In this document: one piece after another, positions 58,225 through 64,000 of the stretch
How positions within the stretch are numbered: the first letter of the stretch is position 1
How the letters are laid out: the number at the start of each line of letters is the position of its first letter
Source: Streptomyces sp. LUP47B
Lineage (GTDB): Bacteria; Actinomycetota; Actinomycetes; Streptomycetales; Streptomycetaceae
DNA length: 64,000 nucleotides
Assembly: GCF_001746295.1 (NCBI RefSeq)
Contig: NZ_MJAH01000013.1
Location: 1 to 64,000, forward strand
Direction: 5' to 3'
Program-made: the position numbers and the translations under genes
The notes under the pieces: generated by a model
Databases searched by the model: none
The model's input: the letters and a program-made list of their open reading frames with translations, nothing else
What the model was told of the DNA's origin: nothing

Positions 58225-60378
58225 TTGAATTCCCTGCCCACCAGCGTGTTCGCCCTTCCCGAGCGCCTCGCCGCCAAGGCCGACCCGACGCTGACCGCCG
58301 CCGACGAGCGGCACTTCGCGGCCATCGCGGAGTGCCTGGAGCAGACGATCGCCGACCTGTCCGCCACGCTCGACGCCACCCGCAGGGCGCCCGGCGGCAT
58401 CGGCCAGGAGGCGATGGACCGGGACACCGAGATCCACCGGCTCAGCGCCCGGCTGCGCACCCTGCGCCGCTTCGGCCTGGACCTGTGCCTCGGGCACATG
58501 GTCGCCGCCGATGACCCCGAGCCGGTGTACGTCGGACGGCTCGGCCTCACCGACAGCACGGGCCGCAGGCTGCTCGTCGACTGGCGGTCCCCCGCGGCCG
58601 AACCGTTCTTCGGGGCCACCCACGCCAATCCGATGGGGCTGGCCAGCCGCCGCCGGTACCGCTGGACGGGCGGCCGGATCAGCGACTACTGGGACGAGGT
58701 GTTCGCCCCGGACGGGTTCGCCGGGCACCACGCCTCGCTCGACGACCAGTCCGCCTTCATCGCCAGCCTGGGCAGCGACCGCTCGGAACGGATGCGGGAC
58801 GTCCTCGGCACCATCCAGGCCGACCAGGACGCCATCATCCGCGCGGGATCCCGCGGCGCGCTCGTCGTCGACGGCGGTCCCGGCACCGGCAAGACCGTGG
58901 TCGCCCTGCACCGCTCCGCCTACCTCCTGCACGCCGACCCGCGCCTCGGCCACCGCCGCGGCGGTGTGCTGTTCGTCGGCCCGCACCGGCCCTATCTGGC
59001 CTACGTCTCCGACGTGCTGCCCAGCCTCGGCGAGGAGGGCGTACAGACCTGCGTCCTGCGGGATCTCGTGGCCGAGGGAGCCACGGCGGGAATCGAGGCC
59101 GACCCGGAGGTGGCCCGGCTGAAGTCCTCCGCGGACCTGGTGAAGGCGATCGAGAAGGCCGTCAGGTTCTACGAGGAGCCGCCGACCGAGGGCATGATCG
59201 TCACGACCCACTGGTCCGACATCCGGCTGACCGCGACCGACTGGGCCGAGGCGTTCGACGCGGCGGAAGGCGCCCCGCACAACGACGCCCGCGACCAGGT
59301 CTGGAACGAACTGCTCACGATCCTGGTGGACCGGCACGAGGGCGACGCCCCGGAGAACCTGCTCCGCAAGTCCCTGCGCCAGAACAGGGAGCTGCTCACG
59401 GCCTTCAACCGCGCGTGGCCGCTGCTGGAGGCGGCCGACCTGGTATCGGACCTGTGGACGGTCCCCGCCTATCTGCGGATGTGCGCCCCCTGGCTCGACC
59501 GCGACGACGTACGCAGACTCCAGCGCGCGGACGGCCAGGCCTGGACGGTGTCCGACCTGCCGCTCCTGGACGCGGCCCGGCAGCGGCTCGGCGACCCGCG
59601 GACCTCGCTCCGCAAGCGCCGCAACGAAGCCACCCTCGCCGCCCAGCGCGAGCACATGGCCACGGTCGTGGACAACCTCAGCGCGGTCGCCGACGACGAG
59701 TACGGCATGGGCCTGGTGACGATGCTCCGCGGCGAGGACTTCCACCACGCCCTGGTGGACGAGAACGCCCTGCACACCGCCGACCCGGACCTGCTCGCCG
59801 GCCCCTTCGCACACGTCGTCGTGGACGAGGCGCAGGAACTGACCGACGCGGAGTGGCAGATGCTGCTGCTGCGCTGCCCGTCCCGGAGCTTCACCATCGT
59901 CGGGGACCGCGCCCAGGCGAGGCACGGCTTCACCGAGTCGTGGCAGGAACGGCTCGAACGGATCGGCCTGGACCGCGTCACCCTGTCGTCCCTGAGCATC
60001 AACTACCGCACCCCGGAAGAGATCATGAAGGAGGCCGAGCCGGTCATCCGCGCCGTCCTTCCCGACGCCAACGTCCCGACCTCCATCCGCAGCACCGGCG
60101 TCCCCGTCACCCACGGCTCGACCGCCGACCTGACCACGACCCTGGAGACCTGGCTCGCCGCCCACCCCGACGGCATCGCCTGCGTCATCGGCGACCCCGC
60201 CTTCCTGGCGACGCCCCGGGTCCGTTCCCTTCCGCCGGAACTCTCCAAGGGCCTCGAATTCGACCTGGTGGTCCTCGTCGACCCCCAGAACTTCGGCGAG
60301 GGCATCGAGGGGGCGGTGGACCGCTATGTGGCGATGACCCGGGCGACGCAGCGACTCGTCGTACTCACCGGTCTCTGA
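58225..60378 (+). CDS. helR: HelR, RNA-polymerase-associated SF1-type helicase-like ATPase (rifamycin resistance)
   Basis: 717 residues from a TTG with GGAG upstream. UvrD/HelD-like motor: an N-terminal coiled segment (about 20-80), Walker A 'VDGGPGTGKTVVALHRSAYLL' (217-225), Walker B 'HVVVDEAQELTDAEWQML', motif III 'FTIVGDRAQ', motif IV 'SSLSINYRTPEEI' and motif VI-like 'VDRYVAMTRATQRLVVL'. HelR inserts into RNA polymerase, dislodges rifamycins and recycles stalled enzyme. The upstream RAE supports rifamycin-inducible expression and the HelR rather than generic HelD assignment. Confidence 0.93.
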   Translation: MNSLPTSVFALPERLAAKADPTLTAADERHFAAIAECLEQTIADLSATLDATRRAPGGIGQEAMDRDTEIHRLSARLRTLRRFGLDLCLGHMVAADDPEPVYVGRLGLTDSTGRRLLVDWRSPAAEPFFGATHANPMGLASRRRYRWTGGRISDYWDEVFAPDGFAGHHASLDDQSAFIASLGSDRSERMRDVLGTIQADQDAIIRAGSRGALVVDGGPGTGKTVVALHRSAYLLHADPRLGHRRGGVLFVGPHRPYLAYVSDVLPSLGEEGVQTCVLRDLVAEGATAGIEADPEVARLKSSADLVKAIEKAVRFYEEPPTEGMIVTTHWSDIRLTATDWAEAFDAAEGAPHNDARDQVWNELLTILVDRHEGDAPENLLRKSLRQNRELLTAFNRAWPLLEAADLVSDLWTVPAYLRMCAPWLDRDDVRRLQRADGQAWTVSDLPLLDAARQRLGDPRTSLRKRRNEATLAAQREHMATVVDNLSAVADDEYGMGLVTMLRGEDFHHALVDENALHTADPDLLAGPFAHVVVDEAQELTDAEWQMLLLRCPSRSFTIVGDRAQARHGFTESWQERLERIGLDRVTLSSLSINYRTPEEIMKEAEPVIRAVLPDANVPTSIRSTGVPVTHGSTADLTTTLETWLAAHPDGIACVIGDPAFLATPRVRSLPPELSKGLEFDLVVLVDPQNFGEGIEGAVDRYVAMTRATQRLVVLTGL

Positions 60379-60518
60379 CCGCCGTGCCCGCGGGCGGACG
60401 GCGGACATCGGGAGGTGCCGACCCACCCCCGTGCCGCACCCTGATCAAGGCCTACGACACCCGCGCGGCCGACCTCGCCCGGCCGTGCCGCCGGGGACGG
60501 TGCATAGAATCCGGTCCC

Positions 60519-60878
60519 ATGCCGAACCCTGACGAGCTGATCGTTGACATCGCCGCCCTTGTGGAGTCCGGGCGGAGCAGTCACATGTCCCTGACCGTGG
60601 TCACCGGTGGTGCCGTCATCACCGGGCGACTGGCTCCCGAAGCCATGTGGAGGCAGCGGGTGTCGGAGGTGCTGACGGACTCCTCCGACCTGGGTGAGTT
60701 CTCCGCTGTCTTCGCCACCCCCGTGAAGAAGGACGGTCCGCCCACGCATCTGCACTTCCACGTCGCCCGGATCCTCCAGGGCACGGTGGGGATCCCGGAG
60801 ACGGGCGGGATGTACCGCGTCGCGATCGAGGACGTCAGCGCCTGGACCGTGGGCGACTTCAGCTACTCCGACCACTGA
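60519..60878 (+). CDS. GvpU-like gas-vesicle accessory family protein
   Basis: 119 residues from the ATG at 60519. TAGAAT at 60505-60510 makes a leaderless start likely. 'MSLTVVTGGAVITGRLAPEAMWRQRVSEVL' and 'THLHFHVARILQG...YRVAIEDVSAWTVGDFSY' resemble GvpU proteins (which share an 'ITLxVxGAVISG' strand). No other gas-vesicle gene is in the window, so it may be an orphan with a different role. Assignment is by pattern memory only. Confidence 0.6.
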   Translation: MPNPDELIVDIAALVESGRSSHMSLTVVTGGAVITGRLAPEAMWRQRVSEVLTDSSDLGEFSAVFATPVKKDGPPTHLHFHVARILQGTVGIPETGGMYRVAIEDVSAWTVGDFSYSDH

Positions 60879-60886
60879 CACGCGCA

Positions 60887-60915
60887 ACGGCCCCGGACGG
60901 GGAGTCCGGGGCCGT
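60887..60915. terminator. Bidirectional hairpin between the GvpU-like gene and tRNA-Arg
   Basis: ACGGCCCCGGAC (60887-60898) pairs with GTCCGGGGCCGT (60904-60915) around GGGGA. It is a 12-bp perfect stem between two converging transcripts. Confidence 0.8.
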
Positions 60916-60942
60916 TCCACGTGAGCGCCTGGTTGTGCGGTG

Positions 60943-61015
60943 TGCCCCCGGCAGGATTCGAACCTGCGACACCGGCTTTAGGAGAGCCGTGCTCTATCCC
61001 CTGAGCTACGAAGGC
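60943..61015 (-). tRNA. tRNA-Arg (anticodon CCT)
   Basis: The minus strand folds as a cloverleaf: acceptor GCCTTCG with CGGGGGC plus discriminator A, D-arm GCTC...GAGC, anticodon arm CGGCT-CTCCTAA-AGCCG, and T-arm GCAGG-TTCGAAT-CCTGC. The anticodon CCT reads AGG, a rare codon in Streptomyces. CCA is not encoded. Confidence 0.96.
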
Positions 61016-61155
61016 GGGCTGGTCGGACGTGGTGCGATGCTGTCCACAGGGTCACCTGAGCAGACAACGCGACGTACCGACGGCTGACCAGTCATAGCGT
61101 AGCGGATACGCGTCGGCGAGGGTCCTTCAGTAGGGGGCCACCGGAGAGGACTGAC

Positions 61156-61869
61156 ATGGCACTGATCCTGGTGACCGGCGCGGCCGGTGGGCTCGGGCGG
61201 GACACGGCGGACGCGTTGGCCGACGACGGGCACGACGTGGTCGTCCACGTCCGGAACCCGGCGCGGCTCGCCGACGCGGAGGACACCGGCCGGTGGAAGG
61301 GCGTCGTCACGGGGGACCTCGCCGATCTCGACGAGATCCACGAAGTCGCCCGGCAGGCGGGCGCGTTCGGCCGCTTCGAAACCGTCATCCACAACGCCGG
61401 CACGATGGACGCCCGTGACGCGGGCACGGTCAACACGGTCGCGCCCTATGTGCTGACGGCCCTGATGGCCAAGCCGGCCAGGCTCGTCCACCTCAGCAGC
61501 TCCATGCACCGCACCGGCTCCACCGATCTGCGACGGCTGGCCGCCGGTTCCGCGTCCTACAGCGACAGCAAGCTGTGGGTGACCACCCTCGCGCTCGCGT
61601 GCGCGTCCCGGTGGGACGGCACCACGAGCCACGCGGTCGATCCCGGGTGGGTGCCCACGCGGATGGGCGGCGCCGGCGCCCCGGACGATCTGACCGAAGG
61701 GCACCGGACCCAGGTGTGGCTCGCCACCCACGACGACGTGACCCCGAGCACCGGCGGCTACTGGTACCACCGGCAGACGCAGACACCGCACCCGGCGGCG
61801 CTGGACGAAGAGTTCCAGGACCGCCTCATCCGGTTTCTGGAGAGCCACACGGGCGTTCCGCTCGACTGA
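61156..61869 (+). CDS. SDR-family NAD(P)-dependent oxidoreductase
   Basis: 237 residues, GGAGAGGA before the ATG. 'LILVTGAAGGLGRDTADALADDGHDVVVHVRN' (TGxxxGxG with a basic residue after strand 2, NADP preference), 'VIHNAGTMD', 'RLVHLSSSMHR', 'ASYSDSKLW' (YxxxK) and 'HAVDPGWVPTRMGG'. It resembles retinol-dehydrogenase-like SDRs. A TetR-type gene, now broken, follows 63 bp downstream on the same strand and was probably its regulator. Confidence 0.9.
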   Translation: MALILVTGAAGGLGRDTADALADDGHDVVVHVRNPARLADAEDTGRWKGVVTGDLADLDEIHEVARQAGAFGRFETVIHNAGTMDARDAGTVNTVAPYVLTALMAKPARLVHLSSSMHRTGSTDLRRLAAGSASYSDSKLWVTTLALACASRWDGTTSHAVDPGWVPTRMGGAGAPDDLTEGHRTQVWLATHDDVTPSTGGYWYHRQTQTPHPAALDEEFQDRLIRFLESHTGVPLD

Positions 61870-61932
61870 CGCGGTCGGCAGCGGCGTCCGGCCCAAAATG
61901 GATAGGTCGATCCGATTGTCAGGGTGGCCGGT

Positions 61933-62560
61933 ATGACCCCTGGCGCCCCGCACCCCGAAGGCCCCGCCGCTCAGCCGCTGCGCAGTGACGCGGAGCGAAA
62001 CCGGGAGCGGATCATCGCCGCCGCCCGCACGGTGTTCGCGCGTGACGGTCTGAACGCCTCCATGGCCTCCGTGGCCCGCGAGGCGGGCGTGGGGATCGCG
62101 ACCATGTTCCGTCGGTTCCCCACGAAGGAGGAGCTGGTCGACGCCGTCTTCTCCGACCGCATGGGTGCCTACGCCGACGTGGTCACCGTCGCCCTGGAGG
62201 ACCCCGACCCCTGGAACGGCTTCGTCGGTTACATCGAGACCGCCTGTGCGATGCAGGCCGCCGACAACGGCTTCGCCGACGTCCTGACCATGACCTTCCC
62301 CACCGCCAAGGTCCTGGAGGAGCGCCGCAACCGGGCGTACGAGGGCATGCTGCGCCTCATCGAGCGCACCAAGGCCACCGGCCGCCTGCGCGCGGACTTC
62401 GACGCCTCGGACCTGGTACTGATCCACATGGCCAACGCCGGCGTCGTCAACGCCACCGGCGACGCCGCCCCGGACGCCCGGGCACGAACCCCTCTACAAG
62501 GCCATGCTCCGCGCCGGTCAGGGCACCTCCGCACCGCCCTCGGGCAAGAGCGGCCGACCT
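61933..62560 (+). pseudogene. TetR-family regulator, disrupted at its C-terminal end
   Basis: From the ATG at 61933 the frame reads a normal TetR protein: 'RERIIAAARTVFARDGLNASMASVAREAGVGIATMFRRFPTKEELVDAVF' (HTH) through 'LVLIHMANAGVVNATGDAAPDA' (about residue 182). It then continues into arginine-rich nonsense with no in-frame stop as far as the window edge. The expected TetR end ('HEPLYKAMLRAGQG') lies in another frame from about 62487. The usual linking helix (about 15-25 residues) is absent, so a deletion of that size together with a frame change is the simplest reading. The 3' end abuts the convergent IclR gene. Confidence 0.7.
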
Positions 62561-62568
62561 CGGGAGCG

Positions 62569-64000
62569 TCAGAGGAGCGGTACCCGCGTGAAGTGGCTCG
62601 CCGCGTGGAGTTCGGTCTCCACGCGGGTCGCGGTGAGACGCAGTTCCGGGAGGATCTCCGCCACGCATTCCTCGGCCGTGCGGCCCGCCGCGTGCAGGGC
62701 CACGTTCACCGCGGCGACCACCCGGCCCGTACGGTCGCGGACGGGGACGGCGATGGTACGGAGGCCGTCCTCCCAGTTCTCGTCCAGCAGGGCGTAGCCC
62801 TGGGTGCGGACCCGGTCGAGGTCGGCGGAGCGCTCCTTGTCCGCCAGCAGGACCCGGCCCAGGGAGGTCGCCGAGGCCGGCAGGCGGGTGCCGGTCCTGA
62901 TGTCCACGCCCATGATCCGGGGGGAGACGGCCCTCGCCGTGTACTGGATCTCCGCCCCCTCGCCCGATCCCGGCGGCACCAGGACCGCCAGTGCCGTCGA
63001 CTCCCGCACCCGTGCCGAGAGATCGGCCAGGTGCGGGGCCGCGATGCGCGGGAGGGTCGTACGGGAGAGGGGCGGGAAGCCCAGGGACAGGACGCGGGGG
63101 GTGAGGCCGAAGGTGCGGGACTCCGGCTGCTGGCGGACCAGGCCCAGGTGTTCGTAGGTGATCAGGGCCCGGCGGGCCGTCGCCCTGGCCAGGCCGGTCG
63201 CCCGTGCCACGTCCGTCAGCGTGAGCGCGGCCCTGCCCTCGCCGAACGCCGTCAGGACCGTCAGGCCGCGGGCGAGGGACTCGATGAACTCCCGGCCCAG
63301 TTCGTTCTTGGCCGCGCCGATCCAGGAGGCCGATCCCGAGGGGGGCGGGCCCGGGTCCGGATCCGGGGTGGACGCCAGTTCGCGTTCCATCTCCGCCACC
63401 GTCGCCCGCAGCCGCGGCAGCAGGGTCTCGCGCAGGTCCGTCGCGGTGTGGCGGCTGGTGTGGCTCACGACGTTCGCCACGCAGGCGATCCGTCCCGTGC
63501 GCGGGTCCCGTACGGGAACGGAGACCGCCACCAGACCCGGCTCGATCAACTGGTCGTCCAGCGCCCAGCCGTCCCTTCCCGCCTGTGCCGCCTTCGCCTC
63601 GAACTCCCCTTGCGCGGCCGTAGGTTCCCGGGGCGGTACGGCGGGAAAGCCCCGGTCCTGCGGGTCCGCCGCCCGGCGCTCGCGCCAGGCCCGCCAGTCG
63701 GCGTCGGTCCACTCGGACGCGAACAGGGGCCCGGGGGCGGTGCGTTCGGCCGGGAGCAGGTCGCCGATGCGGAAGCTCAGGGACATCGCGCGGCGGCGGG
63801 TGGCCTGGTGGATGAAGCGGATGCCGTCGCGGTCGGCGACCGCGAGCGACACCGACTCGTCCAGCTCGTCGGCGAGGGCATCGGCCCGCCCGGACAGCAG
63901 AGCGGGCAGACGCAGGGCGGCGAGATAGGAGTTGCCGAGTTCCATGAGCCGGGGCGTGATCACCGCGTCCCGGCCGTCCAGGCGGACGTATCCCAGCCGG
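62569..64000 (-). CDS. Double IclR-type transcription regulator (5' end outside window)
   Basis: At least 477 residues; the frame runs off the window edge. At the edge it reads 'RLGYVRLDGRDAVITPRLMELGNSYLAALRL', the end of an IclR winged helix, followed by a first effector domain ('RIACVANVVSHTSRHTATDLRETLLPRL'). A second complete IclR unit follows: HTH 'ARGLTVLTAFGEGRAALTLTDVARATGLARATARRALITYEHLGLVRQ' and effector domain 'GTRLPASATSLGRVLLADKE' to 'AVNVALHAAGRTAEECVAEILPELR'. This tandem IclR-IclR architecture is a PcaR/PobR-like duplication seen in aromatic-acid regulators. Confidence 0.88.
   Translation of the reverse strand, partial: RLGYVRLDGRDAVITPRLMELGNSYLAALRLPALLSGRADALADELDESVSLAVADRDGIRFIHQATRRRAMSLSFRIGDLLPAERTAPGPLFASEWTDADWRAWRERRAADPQDRGFPAVPPREPTAAQGEFEAKAAQAGRDGWALDDQLIEPGLVAVSVPVRDPRTGRIACVANVVSHTSRHTATDLRETLLPRLRATVAEMERELASTPDPDPGPPPSGSASWIGAAKNELGREFIESLARGLTVLTAFGEGRAALTLTDVARATGLARATARRALITYEHLGLVRQQPESRTFGLTPRVLSLGFPPLSRTTLPRIAAPHLADLSARVRESTALAVLVPPGSGEGAEIQYTARAVSPRIMGVDIRTGTRLPASATSLGRVLLADKERSADLDRVRTQGYALLDENWEDGLRTIAVPVRDRTGRVVAAVNVALHAAGRTAEECVAEILPELRLTATRVETELHAASHFTRVPLL

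Noticed and set aside
57835..60426. 863-codon open frame antisense to helR
   Set aside because: Mostly a shadow of helR. Only the part inside the helR leader (57900-58090) was kept as a possible remnant.
61900..61913. GGAT-AGGTCG-ATCC as the TetR autoregulatory operator
   Set aside because: Arms of only four bases upstream of a broken regulator gene are too weak to list.

Overview
The window comes from a Streptomyces chromosome, or one of a very close relative. The evidence is very high GC with strongly GC-biased third codon positions, many GTG and TTG starts, candidate leaderless genes, and several hallmark Streptomyces loci: afsK, afsS and afsR, fbiC, Scr1/Scr2-type regulators, a D-Ala-D-Ala carboxypeptidase with a long acidic N-terminus, and helR with a rifamycin-associated element. 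As far as I recall, the order afsK, afsS, afsR, fbiC, carboxypeptidase, GPP34-like protein, Scr1, Scr2 matches the SCO4423-SCO4442 stretch of S. coelicolor. There is no rRNA operon, CRISPR array, prophage or complete insertion sequence. The only RNA gene I can support is one tRNA-Arg.

Region 1 (1-17.3 kb). The 3' end of afsK, a small secreted protein, afsS and afsR form a global secondary-metabolism control locus. An acyl-CoA/flavin-enzyme catabolic gene set sits within and beside it: Ltp-type thiolase, DUF35 partner, enoyl-CoA hydratase, FadD3-like CoA ligase, two luciferase-like oxidoreductases, two metal hydrolases, an SDR and an aldehyde dehydrogenase. Its promoters share a perfect 15-bp inverted repeat, CTGAC-N5-GTCAG. 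Five copies lie here, and a sixth lies 28 kb away between another SDR and an EthD-like protein. I read this as one uncharacterised regulon whose repressor is outside the window.

Region 2 (17.4-32.5 kb) is accessory-like. It holds a DUF3455 secreted protein, a cupin, a quinone oxidoreductase beside two nearly identical tandem MmyB-type regulators, a DDN-type F420 enzyme, a nuclease-fold protein, a WhiJ-like trio (ATPase, HTH, DUF397), a toxin-antitoxin-like pair, a frameshifted anchored protein, an Excalibur protein, a TetX-like monooxygenase, an LLM oxidoreductase, and fbiC for F420 synthesis. It ends with a YkuD-like protein that has lost its catalytic cysteine.

Region 3 (32.5-49.8 kb). This contains a STAND NTPase-TPR protein, an HxlR/NmrA pair, an ADP-ribosylglycohydrolase homologue without metal ligands, a sodium/solute symporter, the distant SDR/EthD-like regulon pair, a large membrane protein, the carboxypeptidase with tandem coding repeats, a GPP34 protein, and Scr1/Scr2. 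Extragenic GC-rich repeat elements occur here, and a similar sequence lies inside the carboxypeptidase reading frame.

Region 4 (49.8-64 kb). This holds a glutathione peroxidase, an ArsR-type regulator with an MFS exporter, a DUF2235 hydrolase, an endolysin-like amidase, a xylanase/acetyl-xylan-esterase operon behind a cluster of TTCGAA-type operators, an HxlR/azoreductase pair, helR, a GvpU-like protein, tRNA-Arg, an SDR followed by a broken TetR gene, and a double IclR regulator running off the end.
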